In this document: positions 39,529 to 49,183 of the stretch, in pieces
How positions within the stretch are numbered: position 1 is the stretch's first letter
Layout of the letters: every line of letters starts with the position of its first letter
Source of the DNA: Candidatus Tachikawaea gelatinosa
GTDB taxonomy: Bacteria; Pseudomonadota; Gammaproteobacteria; Enterobacterales; Enterobacteriaceae
NCBI RefSeq assembly: GCF_000828815.1
Contig: NZ_AP014521.1
Location: 218,001 to 282,000 of the forward strand
Direction of reading: 5' to 3'
DNA length: 64,000 nucleotides
Notes under the pieces: generated by a model
Told to the model about the DNA's origin: nothing
Databases searched by the model: none
The model's input: the letters and a program-made list of their open reading frames with translations, nothing else
Program-made: the position numbers and the translations under genes

Positions 39529-40287
39529 TTATTTTTTATTTTTGCTGGATAAATATATTTTTTTTTTATATTGTATATTGCGATGTGAAATTTGATTCAA
39601 CATTTCAACAAAGATGGAAAAAATTATACTCGTATAAATATATCCTTTAGGAATAAAAAATCCAAATCCTTCTACAATTAAATTCAATCCAATCATTAAT
39701 ATAATGCTGATACAAAGAATTAAAACATTAGGATTAGTATTGATAAATTTTATTAATGCTTTTGAAGCAATTAAAGTAATAATCATTGATATTATTATTG
39801 CTGATATTACTACAAATAAATTATTGACTATACCAACAGCAGTAATAATAGCGTCTAATGAAAATAATACATCTATAACAACTATTTGAAAAACTATTAC
39901 CCAAAAATTAGAAAAATTTTGATTATATGTATAGTTTTTTGTTGTATTGTAGTTTTTTAATCGTTCATATAATTCTATAATTCCTTTAAAAAACAAAAAA
40001 AAACCACCTACAATAAAAATTATATTACGAATTGTCAATGTAAAATAGCTGAATTTTAATAACGGTTTTGTTAAATGAGTACTCCAAGAAATTAACGTCA
40101 ATAAAATTAATCTCATAATAAAAGCAAAAAATAAACCTAATACCCTTGCTTTTTCACGTTCCTTAATTAAAAGCTTATTAGCTATAATAGAAATAAAAAT
40201 TATATTATCAATACCTAAAAAAATCTCAATGGCTAGTAAAGTCAATAAGCCAACTAGTATTGATGGATCAGTAGTTAAATCCACCAA
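39529..40287 (-). CDS. yoaE: TerC-family membrane protein, truncated YoaE
   Basis: The 252 residues form a TerC-type membrane domain of about seven helices. LLTLLAIEIFLGIDNIIFISI and IDVLFSLDAIITAVGIVNNL carry the paired acidic residues of the family. EGFGFFIPKGYIYTSIIFSIFVEMLNQISHRN aligns with the end of the TerC domain of E. coli YoaE. YoaE is about 518 residues and continues with CBS and CorC/HlyC domains. Those are completely absent here, and the next gene begins only about 60 bases further on. N-terminal sequence (DPSILVGLLTLLAIE, KARVLGL) fits YoaE better than the shorter paralogue YgdQ. The family is linked to metal-ion export. Confidence 0.85.
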   Translation of the reverse strand: MVDLTTDPSILVGLLTLLAIEIFLGIDNIIFISIIANKLLIKEREKARVLGLFFAFIMRLILLTLISWSTHLTKPLLKFSYFTLTIRNIIFIVGGFFLFFKGIIELYERLKNYNTTKNYTYNQNFSNFWVIVFQIVVIDVLFSLDAIITAVGIVNNLFVVISAIIISMIITLIASKALIKFINTNPNVLILCISIILMIGLNLIVEGFGFFIPKGYIYTSIIFSIFVEMLNQISHRNIQYKKKIYLSSKNKK

Positions 40288-40484
40288 TTTGCTCTCCTTA
40301 TAAAATAATAGTTGTTTTTTATTTATAAAATATATTTTATTATTAATGATTTAATAATAAAAAACGATGTTAATTAAATTTTTTAAAAAATTTCAATATA
40401 ATTATATTATATTAATGCGGTTATATTTTCGACTAAAAAGTATAAATCAAAAAAAATAAGAATTGCTTAATAATAAAAAAATTT

Positions 40485-41351
40485 TTATAAATATGTTCCT
40501 TGAATAAGAGCATTAATTCTTTCATCAATAGGTGGATGAGATGCAAGTAATCTACTTAAAGAGAATCTTCCATGAATACAAAAAGTTCTAATAATGTCTT
40601 GTTCTTGAGGTTCGATGCTAATTTTTAATTTTTGCAATGCTGCAATAGTTTGATTAACTCCCACAATTTTTGCTGCTCCTGCATCTGCATAAAACTCTCT
40701 TTTACGAGAAAACCACATTACAATCATACTGGATAAACAACCTAAACAAAACGTAAGAACAGTATAAATAACTGCATAAGGAATATGAAAATTATTTTGT
40801 ATGCCTTTTTTTTCTGAAAAAAATGTAGATATTATATGTGTAACAGTATGTGAAATATATATTACAAAAGTATTAATGATACCTTGTATTAATGTCATGG
40901 TAACCATATCTCCGCTAGAGATATGACTAATTTCATGCGCTAAAATTGCTTTTATTTCATCATTATTTAATCTTTCTAATAAACCTGAAGATAATGCTAC
41001 AATAGCAGAATTACGACTTCGACCAGTTGCGAAGGCATTAATTTCATCATTATTATAAATTACTAGTTGAGGTGTTTTAATTCCTTTAAGTTGAGATTGA
41101 TATTTCATCGCATCAAATAACCAATATTGACGTTCATTTAAAGGAAACTCTATTATTTTTCCATTAACTGTAAATAAAGCAATCCATTTTGCAAGAACAA
41201 GAGAAATAAAAGATCCTAAAAAACCTGATATCCCTGCTATAATAACGGAAAATACAATATTAACTGATTGTACTCCAATTATTTTTAAAACAACTCCCAT
41301 AGTAAACATTGCTGCTAAATTAGTCATTAAAAACAAAAAAGTACGCGTCAT
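40485..41351 (-). CDS. htpX: Membrane zinc metalloprotease HtpX
   Basis: HtpX is an inner-membrane M48 metalloprotease that degrades misfolded membrane proteins under stress. The 288 residues compare with about 293 in E. coli. Two N-terminal helices (about 5-25 and 33-54) precede the catalytic domain with the zinc motif AHEISHISSGD (HEXXH, about 139-143). Two further hydrophobic stretches follow, then WFSRKREFYADAGAAKIVG, which supplies the third zinc ligand. HPPIDERINALIQG closes it. It is near yoaE, as in E. coli, although genes between them are lost. I see no clear sigma-32 promoter upstream. Confidence 0.97.
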   Translation of the reverse strand: MTRTFLFLMTNLAAMFTMGVVLKIIGVQSVNIVFSVIIAGISGFLGSFISLVLAKWIALFTVNGKIIEFPLNERQYWLFDAMKYQSQLKGIKTPQLVIYNNDEINAFATGRSRNSAIVALSSGLLERLNNDEIKAILAHEISHISSGDMVTMTLIQGIINTFVIYISHTVTHIISTFFSEKKGIQNNFHIPYAVIYTVLTFCLGCLSSMIVMWFSRKREFYADAGAAKIVGVNQTIAALQKLKISIEPQEQDIIRTFCIHGRFSLSRLLASHPPIDERINALIQGTYL

Positions 41352-41574
41352 AAAATTTATTCCTAAATATAAATGATAATAATTACTTTTTAATAAAAAA
41401 CATAAAAAATAAAAAATATTTTTAGATAAATAAAATTATGCTAATAAAAAAATAATATAAATTTCATCAATATTTTTTATAGTAATTTATATTTAATATA
41501 ATCTTAAAATTTTTATGAAGAAAATAAGATAGGATAAAGTATTTTTATAATTTTTAATTCTACTAAACAAAAAA

Positions 41575-41603
41575 TTAATGCCTCCAAAAATCAGAGGCAT
41601 TAA
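41575..41603 (-). terminator. Rho-independent terminator of the hsp20 gene
   Basis: A perfect 10-base stem, TTAATGCCTC with GAGGCATTAA, encloses a 9-base loop. On the minus strand it is followed by TTTTTTG. It starts 12 bases after the stop codon of the small heat-shock gene. Confidence 0.85.
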
Positions 41604-41614
41604 TATGAAATCCT

Positions 41615-42109
41615 TTATTGCGAATATTCAACATTTTTCCTTCGATTATCCTTAGATTCACAAGTATTAATTGTAATTTTTTTTGGTTTTTCTTCTTCTG
41701 GTATTTCATATTCTAATAATAACTTTAAAAGACCTAAATGCAAACTTGCAGACTGAACTTTGATTTTGTTATTTAAATTAAAATCTAAGTGAAAGCTATT
41801 TTTTTTGATTCCTTGATGTAACCATTTTTTATTACTTTCTTTTTCAGATTCTACAATGTCTTCATTTTTTCCAATGATTGTTAGTTGATTATTTTTTAAG
41901 GAAATATTAAGATCACTTTCTTGATATCCTGGTACACTAACCACTAACTCATAGTGAGTTTCATCGTTTTTTATTAGATTATATAACGGAGAATCAGACA
42001 AAGGAACATCTCCAGTTAGTTTACTAAAAAGCTTATCAATTTTCTCAAATCTATCTGAAAATAAATTATCAGTCAGCTCTGGTATAATAGAAAGAGGACG
42101 ATACATCAT
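41615..42109 (-). CDS. ibpA: Small heat-shock protein (Hsp20/IbpA family)
   Basis: IbpA-type proteins hold unfolded proteins in a refoldable state for DnaK and ClpB. The 164 residues have an N-terminal arm (FSDRFEKIDKLFSKLTGDVPLSDSP, shown in part), then an alpha-crystallin domain from about 47 to 140: YELVVSVPGYQESDLNISL, NNQLTIIGK, KNSFHLDFNL and the conserved A-x-x-x-x-G-L-L form SASLHLGLLKLLL. The C-terminal anchoring motif I-x-I appears as ITI in KKITINT. It is expressed from a near-perfect sigma-32 promoter and ends in a clear terminator, so it is a single-gene heat-shock unit. Confidence 0.93.
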   Translation of the reverse strand: MMYRPLSIIPELTDNLFSDRFEKIDKLFSKLTGDVPLSDSPLYNLIKNDETHYELVVSVPGYQESDLNISLKNNQLTIIGKNEDIVESEKESNKKWLHQGIKKNSFHLDFNLNNKIKVQSASLHLGLLKLLLEYEIPEEEKPKKITINTCESKDNRRKNVEYSQ

Positions 42110-42180
42110 AATTACTACCTCTCTAATTTTAATAAACTAAAAAATTTTTAAGATTTAAAAAATTTCTATCCACAGTAGCG

Positions 42181-42209
42181 ATAATGGGGGTAAAATTTCT
42201 TTTTTCAAG
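42181..42209 (-). promoter_or_regulatory. Sigma-32 (heat-shock) promoter of the hsp20 gene
   Basis: On the minus strand CTTGAAA (42209-42203) is followed after 13 bases by CCCCATTAT (42189-42181), an essentially perfect sigma-32 site. It stands about 72 bases upstream of the ATG at 42109. The GGTAGT ribosome-binding region lies between. Confidence 0.93.
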
Positions 42210-42269
42210 TCTTTGCACAAAATTTTATTAATTAAAATATGCATATATCTATTAATAATAGAAAAATAT

Positions 42270-43163
42270 TTAAATTTGTTTGTCAGCATGATAAGAAGAT
42301 CTAACAAAAGGACCGCATGTAGCTTGCTGAAATCCCATTTCTATAGCTTTTTCTTTTATTTTTTGAAATTCATCTAAACTAAAGTATCGCTTAATTGGTA
42401 AATGTTCAGCGCTTGGTTGCATATACTGACCCACTGTTAATCTTGTAACACCACTTGAACGTAAATCATGCATAGTTTCAAAAATTTCTGATAGTTTTTC
42501 TCCAAGTCCAACCATAATCCCAGATTTTGTTGGAATATGAGGATATATTTTTTTAAACTTTTTTAATAAATTTAGAGAATTTTTATAATTTCCTCCAGGG
42601 CGAATTATCTTGTAAAGACGATTAACATTTTCTATATTATGATTAAATACATCTGGGGTAGCTATTTTAAAAGCTTTAATTGCAATATCAACACAATTTC
42701 TAAAATCAGGTACTAATATTTCTATTTTTGTTAAAGAATTATTTTTTCGAATAACTTTAATGCATTGAGAAAAGTGGTTTGCTCCTCCATCTTTTAAATC
42801 ATCACGATTTACAGAAGTTATTACTACATATTTTAATGACATTTTTTGAATAATTTTTGCTAATTTTTTAGGTTCATCATCAGATGGTTTATGAGGTCTT
42901 CCATGTATTACATTACAAAATGGACATTTACGAGTACAAATGTTTCCGAGAATCATAAAAGTAGCAGTGCCACGATTAAAACATTCTGGTAAATTCGGAC
43001 AAGCAGCTTCTTCACAAACAGAATGCAATTTATTTTGTCGCATTATTAATTTTATTTCTTCTATTCGTGAAAAATCTTTTGGTAATTTAATTTTTATCCA
43101 TTCTGGTTTTTGTAATGTTTTTTGAACACTTTTATTGATTATTTTTACTGGAATATACGTCAT
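42270..43163 (-). CDS. lipA: Lipoyl synthase LipA
   Basis: LipA is a radical-SAM enzyme that inserts two sulfur atoms into octanoyl chains on lipoyl domains of 2-oxoacid dehydrogenases. The 297 residues are slightly shorter than E. coli (about 321), with the loss at the N-terminus. The auxiliary cluster cysteines are in [12 protein letters not shown] (about 45-56) and the radical-SAM cluster in CTRKCPFC (about 71-78). The C-terminal RSSYHADKQ supplies the conserved serine ligand. It lies downstream of lipB on the same strand as in E. coli. lipB and lipA together imply that a lipoate-dependent dehydrogenase is retained. Confidence 0.98.
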   Translation of the reverse strand: MTYIPVKIINKSVQKTLQKPEWIKIKLPKDFSRIEEIKLIMRQNKLHSVCEEAACPNLPECFNRGTATFMILGNICTRKCPFCNVIHGRPHKPSDDEPKKLAKIIQKMSLKYVVITSVNRDDLKDGGANHFSQCIKVIRKNNSLTKIEILVPDFRNCVDIAIKAFKIATPDVFNHNIENVNRLYKIIRPGGNYKNSLNLLKKFKKIYPHIPTKSGIMVGLGEKLSEIFETMHDLRSSGVTRLTVGQYMQPSAEHLPIKRYFSLDEFQKIKEKAIEMGFQQATCGPFVRSSYHADKQI

Positions 43164-43243
43164 ATATTATCTTCTTTTTAAGTAAAAAGTGTTTAAAAAA
43201 AAATAGAAAAATAAATATTCACTATTTTTTATTAAAAGAACAT

Positions 43244-43900
43244 TTACCTTTCAAAGGGTAACCAATATGTTTTTTTATAGCATAATTTTGCTAGACTCAA
43301 AAAATTTCTTATTAGAATTGGCTGTATATCTTGCATAGTAACTGTATTGTTGAAATCACTAATTTGTGTCATTTTTAATCCATTATATCCACAAGGATTA
43401 ATAAAAGAAAAAGGAGATAAATCCATTTTAACATTTAAAGATAAACCATGCATTGAATATCCTTTACGAATTTTTAGTCCTATTGAGCAGATTTTTTTTT
43501 TTTTAATATAAACACCTGGTGCATTAATTTTAGAAACAGATTTAATATCAAAATATAATAAAGTTGAAATTATAGTGTTCTCTAAAAGAGAAACTAATTG
43601 ACGTATATTAAGATTAATACGTTTTAAATTTAATAAAAAATAAACAATTTGCTGTCCTGGACCATGGTAAGTAATCTTACCTCCACGATCACTTTGTGTT
43701 ACTGGAATATTTTTGATATTTTTAAAATTTTTTTCTTTTATTAAAGATTGACCTGTAGTAAAAATAGATGGATGTTCAAGTAACCAAATCTCATCAGGTG
43801 TATAATTATGACGATTTTCGGTAAAATCATGCATAGCTTGATAACTTACATCCCAAGATAAAAATTTATGTTCACGAACAAAAAGTATATTATTTTTCAA
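43244..43900 (-). CDS. lipB: Octanoyl-ACP:protein N-octanoyltransferase LipB
   Basis: LipB transfers octanoate from acyl-carrier protein to lipoyl domains, providing the substrate for LipA. The 218 residues compare with about 213 in E. coli. DRGGKITYHGPGQQIVYFLLNL is the family signature. The catalytic lysine lies in KKKICSIGLKIRKGYSMHG, and the catalytic cysteine in INPCGYNGLKM. The N-terminal DEIWLLEHPSIFTTGQ is conserved. ybeD, between dacA and lipB in E. coli, is absent, leaving a 92-base A+T spacer. Confidence 0.98.
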   Translation of the reverse strand: MKNNILFVREHKFLSWDVSYQAMHDFTENRHNYTPDEIWLLEHPSIFTTGQSLIKEKNFKNIKNIPVTQSDRGGKITYHGPGQQIVYFLLNLKRINLNIRQLVSLLENTIISTLLYFDIKSVSKINAPGVYIKKKKICSIGLKIRKGYSMHGLSLNVKMDLSPFSFINPCGYNGLKMTQISDFNNTVTMQDIQPILIRNFLSLAKLCYKKTYWLPFER

Positions 43901-43992
43901 AATGAAATATAAAATTAGTTAAAATAAATTAAAAATAAATTATAAAAATATAAATTAACATTTAATATTTTTTCAAAGTTATTCAACGAATA

Positions 43993-45216
43993 CTATTTCT
44001 TAAAAATTAAGAAAATTATTGATCGGATATAATCAATCATATAATTAAAAAAATTTCCTTGTAAAACATCTTCAAGAACAATAAGAGGTTGTTTTTTAAT
44101 AACTTCGCTATCTAATGAAAACTTTATTATCCCTATTTTTTGTTTTTTTTTTAAAGGAGCTAAAAAGTGCTCATTTTTAATTAATAAATTATAATGCATT
44201 TTAATATCTTTAATTTTATTATAAGGAACTGTTAAATAAACATTTTCATTAACGCCGAGATATACATCTTTGTTCCCACTATATAAAACAGGTTTTTTTG
44301 TTAAAACTACGTTTTTTTTTAAGGCTAAAATAGTTCTATACGAATTAAAACCCCAATTTAATAAAATTTTGCTTTCTTTATCTCTTGTTATATCATCTGG
44401 TTCACCTAGAACCACAGCAATTAAGCGCATTGAATTTTTTTTTGCAGAAGTAACTAAATCATATCCAGATAATTTTGTATGGCCAGTTTTGATTCCATCT
44501 ACATTTAAATCTTTGTCCCAAAGTAATTTATTCCTATTGTTTTGTTTAATGTTATTGAAAGTAAAATATTTTTCTTTATATATTGAATAATCTAAAGGAC
44601 ATTCTTTTATTAAAGATCGACTAATATGAGCTATGTCTCTTGCTGAGATATATTGTCCTTTTGAATCAAGTCCATGAACTGTTTTAAAAAAAGTATTTTT
44701 TAAACCTAAAGATAAAGCACAATCGTTCATAATTTTTATGAACTCTTTCTGTGTGCCATATATATGATCAGCTATTGCTACACAAGCGTCATTTCCAGAT
44801 TGCAACACTATACCTTTAATTAAAGATTCTACTGTTACTTTATCGCCTGGTTTTAAGAACATTAAAGAAGAATCTTTAAAAATAGGATTTTCTTTTGCCC
44901 ATGCATCTTTCCCAATTTTTACTAAATCATTACGATGAATAATTCCTGCACTAATAGATTTTCCAATAATATAACTTGTCATAATTTTTACTAAACTTGC
45001 GGGATCTCGTCGGACATCAGCATTTTTTTCTGCTAATACTTTGTTCGAGTCATAATCTATTAAAATGAATGCTTTAGCTTTTAATTTAGGTAAATCAGAT
45101 TGTATAAAATTTATATTATTTGTATTTGCAATTGCTAAATTACAACTAAAACAAAAAATTAAAAAAAATTTATGAAAATTTTTTAAAAATGATATGAGAA
45201 TATTAAATTTATTCAT
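43993..45216 (-). CDS. dacA: D-alanyl-D-alanine carboxypeptidase DacA (PBP5)
   Basis: DacA removes the terminal D-Ala from peptidoglycan stems in the periplasm. The 407 residues match E. coli PBP5 (about 403). A signal peptide (about 1-30, hydrophobic FFLIFCFSCNLAIA) is followed by LPKLKAKAFILIDYDSNKVLAEKNADVRRDPASLVKIM in part. The active-site serine is in SLVK, SGN in QSGNDACVAIADHI, and KTG in VDGIKTGHTKLSGY. The C-terminal domain ends in an amphipathic membrane anchor (NFFNYMIDYIRSIIFLIF). It is downstream of mrdB. rlpA, between them in E. coli, is gone. Confidence 0.98.
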   Translation of the reverse strand: MNKFNILISFLKNFHKFFLIFCFSCNLAIANTNNINFIQSDLPKLKAKAFILIDYDSNKVLAEKNADVRRDPASLVKIMTSYIIGKSISAGIIHRNDLVKIGKDAWAKENPIFKDSSLMFLKPGDKVTVESLIKGIVLQSGNDACVAIADHIYGTQKEFIKIMNDCALSLGLKNTFFKTVHGLDSKGQYISARDIAHISRSLIKECPLDYSIYKEKYFTFNNIKQNNRNKLLWDKDLNVDGIKTGHTKLSGYDLVTSAKKNSMRLIAVVLGEPDDITRDKESKILLNWGFNSYRTILALKKNVVLTKKPVLYSGNKDVYLGVNENVYLTVPYNKIKDIKMHYNLLIKNEHFLAPLKKKQKIGIIKFSLDSEVIKKQPLIVLEDVLQGNFFNYMIDYIRSIIFLIFKK

Positions 45217-45335
45217 ATTGAAAACGTCTAATTTTACTATTGTTTTGAACGATAGGATGATTGTAAAGTATGCTACTTTCTTATTTTTATATAAATATAC
45301 TACAAAAGTAATAAGAAAATGTAATAAATTTATTT

Positions 45336-46442
45336 TTATAACTTATTTTTATGCGAATATAAAGACATAATAATACCAAACTCTGCCATTAATGTAACTA
45401 ATGAAGAACCTCCATAACTGATTAAAGGTAATGGTAATCCAACTACTGGTAGTATACCACTAACCATACTAATATTAATAAAAACACAAAAAAATAACGT
45501 TAACATTAACCCACTAATTAAAATTCTTGCGAATCTGTCATTTGTTTGTATTGCAATAAATAATCCTCTAAAAATTAATATCAAATATAAAATGATAAGA
45601 ACTATAACTCCTATTAAACCAAACTCTTCAGCAATGACTGAAAAAACAAAATCTGTATAAGGCTCTGGCAAAAACTGCAATTTTGATTGAGTGCCATTTT
45701 TCCATCCTTTACCATACAATCCACCAGAACCAATTGCAATTTTTGATTGAATAATATGATAACCTGCTTTTAAAGATACACTATCAGGTTTAAATAGTGT
45801 CAATATACGATTTTTTTGATAATCATGCATAAAAAAAAACCAATATATTAATGAAAAAATTAGTAATGTTAAAATGAATGTTAAAATTATCTTCCAATTT
45901 ATACCTGCAAGAAAAAGCACTAAAAATCCCGATAATAAAATAATGCATGCTGTTCCTAAATCAGGTTGTTTTGCTATTAATATGGCAGGAATTGCAATTA
46001 AAATTAATGAGACGCAAAAATTTTTAAATTTTATAGGAAAACCAGTATGATTAACTATTTGTGTTATCAATAATGGTACAGCTATTTTTAATGTTTCAGA
46101 TGGTTGAAACTGAATAATTTTTAAATTAATCCAACGTTGCGATCCTTTACTCATATATCCGTAAATATTTACAAAAACTAATAAAAAAATACATATTATA
46201 TAAAAATAAAAAGCATACTTTTGATAACTTTTAGGTGAAATGTTCGCTGTTATAAATAAAATAAATGTTCCTATAATAATTTGAAAAATTTTATTATAGA
46301 TTATTGTTACATTTTGTGTTGCAGCACTCCAAATAATTATTACACTATAAATTAATAATGTAAATATAATGAATAAGAATAAAAAATCAAAATTTAATTT
46401 TCTAAATATTGTTTTTTTTAATAAATTTTGAGAAAAAACCAT
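45336..46442 (-). CDS. mrdB: Rod-shape peptidoglycan polymerase RodA (MrdB)
   Basis: RodA is the SEDS glycosyltransferase of the elongation machinery, paired with PBP2. The 368 residues match E. coli (about 370) and have about ten helices. SKGSQRWINLKIIQFQPSETLKIAVPL, KQPDLGTACIILLSG, GSGGLYGKGWKNGTQSKLQFLPEPYTDFVFSVIAEEFG (quoted in parts) and LPLISYGGSSLVTLM are the hallmarks. IKSKIAIGSGGL-type sequence is specific to RodA rather than FtsW. It directly follows mrdA. Its presence suggests a rod-shaped cell or at least lateral wall synthesis. Confidence 0.97.
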   Translation of the reverse strand: MVFSQNLLKKTIFRKLNFDFLFLFIIFTLLIYSVIIIWSAATQNVTIIYNKIFQIIIGTFILFITANISPKSYQKYAFYFYIICIFLLVFVNIYGYMSKGSQRWINLKIIQFQPSETLKIAVPLLITQIVNHTGFPIKFKNFCVSLILIAIPAILIAKQPDLGTACIILLSGFLVLFLAGINWKIILTFILTLLIFSLIYWFFFMHDYQKNRILTLFKPDSVSLKAGYHIIQSKIAIGSGGLYGKGWKNGTQSKLQFLPEPYTDFVFSVIAEEFGLIGVIVLIILYLILIFRGLFIAIQTNDRFARILISGLMLTLFFCVFINISMVSGILPVVGLPLPLISYGGSSLVTLMAEFGIIMSLYSHKNKL

Positions 46443-46496
46443 GTTTTTTTTTCCATATTTGGATATTATAATTAATCCATATTATGCAATGACAAA

Positions 46497-48377
46497 CTAT
46501 TTATATATTTTTTGTAAAGCAATATAATCAGTAATTTTTTTCATAATCTTTCCAATATTAACTTCACGTCCACCATTCTCTATAATGATAGAAATAACAA
46601 ATCTAGGTTTATTATAAGGCATAAACGCTATCATGATTTTATGATCACGAAGATTTTTAGGAATATCAGTATAGCTTTGATTTTTTTTTAGATTAAAAAG
46701 TTGTGCTGTTCCTGATTTTGCTCCAATTTTATATTGTACGTTAACAAAATTTTTATACGCAGTTCCGCTTTTTCGATGTGCAACACCATACATTGCATTT
46801 TTTATAATTTTCCAATATTCATAATTTTTGTCATCTAAAATAAAATCTTTTTTATGCTCTTCTTGAATTTTATATAAACGATTTTTTTTTGATATAGAAT
46901 TCACAATATGAGGAGTTTTACTAACACCATTGTTAACTAAAGTAACAAGTGATTTATTCATTTGAACTAATGTAGATGATAAATATCCTTGTCCTATTCC
47001 TACAGGAATAGTATCTCCTTGATACCATTTCTCTTTAAATTTATTTTTTTTCCATTCACGTGTAGGAACAATACCTAAACTTTCTGTAGGCAAATCTATA
47101 CCTGTTTTTTTACCATATCCAAATTTTTTTATCCATTTTGAAAGATTATCAATACCCATTTTATAAGATATTTCATAAAAAAATATATCAGAAGATTCTT
47201 CTATTGATTGAGTTATATTTAAATCTCCATGTCCATATTTTTTCCAATCATGAAATAATTTCATTGAAGTTGGTAATATCCAATAACCACTATCGCGTAA
47301 AATAGTATCTTTATTAATTATTTTTGAACTGAGTGCTGCAAAAGCAATATATGGTTTTATAGTAGATGCAGGTGGATATAGTGCTTGAGTTACACGATTA
47401 TATAAAGGTTTATGTAAATTATTTAATAATAAAAAATAACTATGCTTAGCTATATTATGAATAAAATTATTAGGATCATAACTTGGGGTAGAAACTAAGG
47501 ATAAAACTTCTCCATTTTTAGGATCGCTTATAATAACTGCTGCACAGTAATTATTAATTAAACTTTCAATATATCTTTGAAATTTAATATCAATAGATAA
47601 ATGCAAATCTTCTCCAATATCTGGCATTTTTTTGTATAATATCTTAGTTTCTTGTCCAAGACTATTAATTTCAATTTTTTTATATCCTAATTTACCTTTT
47701 AAATTATGATTATACTGTTTTTCAATACCTGTTTTACCAAAATAATGAGGAGATACATATTTTTCTATGTTTTTTTCTGAAGTAATTGGTATAGTATCTG
47801 GTCTATTATTTCCAGAAACATAACCTATAGTATGTGATGTTAAAGATCCATAAGGATAATAACGATATTGGTGAGAAGTAATTACTATTTCTGGAAAATC
47901 ATAAAGATTGACAATAAGTTTTGCCATTTGTACAAAATTTATATAATTTTTAATAATAAATGAATGAAAATATGAATTTTTATAATACTTTTTTTTTAAA
48001 ATTTTTATTTCTGTTGAGTTAAAATTAAAAATTTTTTTAATTTTATTAAATTTTTCATCTGTGAATTTTGATTTTAAATATAATTTTTTGTTTTTATAAG
48101 GAATAAATTTGGCCTGGTAATAAACGCAATTTTTTGCTAATAAAAATCCATCTCGTGAATATATATTTCCTCTTAAAGATGGAATAGATTTTATTCTTAA
48201 ACGATTTTTATTTGATTGGTTAGAATAATGTTTAAATTGTAGTATTTGTAAATAATAAAAATTTACTATTTGTAAGCAAGAAAGAAAAAAAACTATAAAT
48301 AAAGCAAAAAAAACACGTCGTATAAAAGTGTTTGTTTCTTCTATATCATTTTGTACAAATTTTTTATAAAACATCAT
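46497..48377 (-). CDS. mrdA: Elongation-specific transpeptidase PBP2 (MrdA)
   Basis: MrdA is the class B penicillin-binding protein that cross-links lateral-wall peptidoglycan with RodA. The 626 residues compare with about 633 in E. coli. One N-terminal transmembrane helix (about 21-46) leads to LRGNIYSRDGFLLAKN and the pedestal domain. The transpeptidase domain has the active-site serine in YPPASTIKPYIAFAAL, ESSDIFFYEI as the second motif, and KSGTAQLF as the third. GQGYLSSTLVQM is typical of PBP2. rsfS and rlmH, upstream of mrdA in E. coli, are absent; a 158-base A+T spacer separates it from nadD. Confidence 0.98.
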   Translation of the reverse strand: MMFYKKFVQNDIEETNTFIRRVFFALFIVFFLSCLQIVNFYYLQILQFKHYSNQSNKNRLRIKSIPSLRGNIYSRDGFLLAKNCVYYQAKFIPYKNKKLYLKSKFTDEKFNKIKKIFNFNSTEIKILKKKYYKNSYFHSFIIKNYINFVQMAKLIVNLYDFPEIVITSHQYRYYPYGSLTSHTIGYVSGNNRPDTIPITSEKNIEKYVSPHYFGKTGIEKQYNHNLKGKLGYKKIEINSLGQETKILYKKMPDIGEDLHLSIDIKFQRYIESLINNYCAAVIISDPKNGEVLSLVSTPSYDPNNFIHNIAKHSYFLLLNNLHKPLYNRVTQALYPPASTIKPYIAFAALSSKIINKDTILRDSGYWILPTSMKLFHDWKKYGHGDLNITQSIEESSDIFFYEISYKMGIDNLSKWIKKFGYGKKTGIDLPTESLGIVPTREWKKNKFKEKWYQGDTIPVGIGQGYLSSTLVQMNKSLVTLVNNGVSKTPHIVNSISKKNRLYKIQEEHKKDFILDDKNYEYWKIIKNAMYGVAHRKSGTAYKNFVNVQYKIGAKSGTAQLFNLKKNQSYTDIPKNLRDHKIMIAFMPYNKPRFVISIIIENGGREVNIGKIMKKITDYIALQKIYK

Positions 48378-48535
48378 TCTTTTTTTTTAAATAACTATGT
48401 AGTAATCAAATATACCTAATTTTTTTTAAATTATGTATTAATAATATATTTTTTTTAATTGGCAACGAATTTATGCAAATATATGCATTATAATTATCAA
48501 AAAAAATTTAAAAAAAAACAATCACTAGTTAATCG

Positions 48536-49183
48536 CTATGAATTGCAATATAAATTAAAACGATCGATATACTGAATAATATTATCAGGTAATAAATTTT
48601 TGCATGATATCTTTTGATTAATTCTTAATCGAATATCAGTCGAAGATATATTATATAATGGAATTTTTGAGAACCAAATATAACCATGTGATTTATTAAA
48701 TATAATATCTTTATTATAGATACGATTTTTATCAATCCATATTTTAGTAGAATGCTCATAATTTTTATGAGAAAAATTTAAACGCGGGCATACCAATAGA
48801 TGACATAGTTTTAATAAATCTTGCCACTTATACCATAAGTGTATGTCAAATAAAGCATCTTTTCCAATAATAAATGCAATAGATGTTTTTTTTCCTAATT
48901 CCATACGAATTTTTTTTAAAATTTTAACAGTTTGACATACATGATTTATTTCAAATTCACGAAAATCGATATCAAATAACGGATCATTATCTATAGCATA
49001 TTTTAACATTTTTAATCTATGATAACTAGGTGTTTTTGAAGGTATTCGATGAGAAGGTAAATGATTAGGTAAAAATGTTATCTTTTTTATTGTTAACTCA
49101 TTTGCTAGAGCTTTAACAGAATTAATATGCCCATAATGTATGGGATCAAAAGTTCCACCAAAAAAAGCATAAAAATTAAGCAT
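48536..49183 (-). CDS. nadD: Nicotinate-mononucleotide adenylyltransferase NadD
   Basis: NadD adenylates nicotinate mononucleotide in NAD synthesis, and NadK elsewhere in the window uses the product pathway. The 215 residues match E. coli (about 213). The nucleotidyltransferase motif FFGGTFDPIHYGHI (about 8-21) has the HxGH-type element. PNHLPSHRIPSKTPSYHRLKML follows in part, and the C-terminal SSTDIRLRINQ motif is intact. It overlaps holA by 8 bases, so the two are coupled. Confidence 0.97.
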   Translation of the reverse strand: MLNFYAFFGGTFDPIHYGHINSVKALANELTIKKITFLPNHLPSHRIPSKTPSYHRLKMLKYAIDNDPLFDIDFREFEINHVCQTVKILKKIRMELGKKTSIAFIIGKDALFDIHLWYKWQDLLKLCHLLVCPRLNFSHKNYEHSTKIWIDKNRIYNKDIIFNKSHGYIWFSKIPLYNISSTDIRLRINQKISCKNLLPDNIIQYIDRFNLYCNS

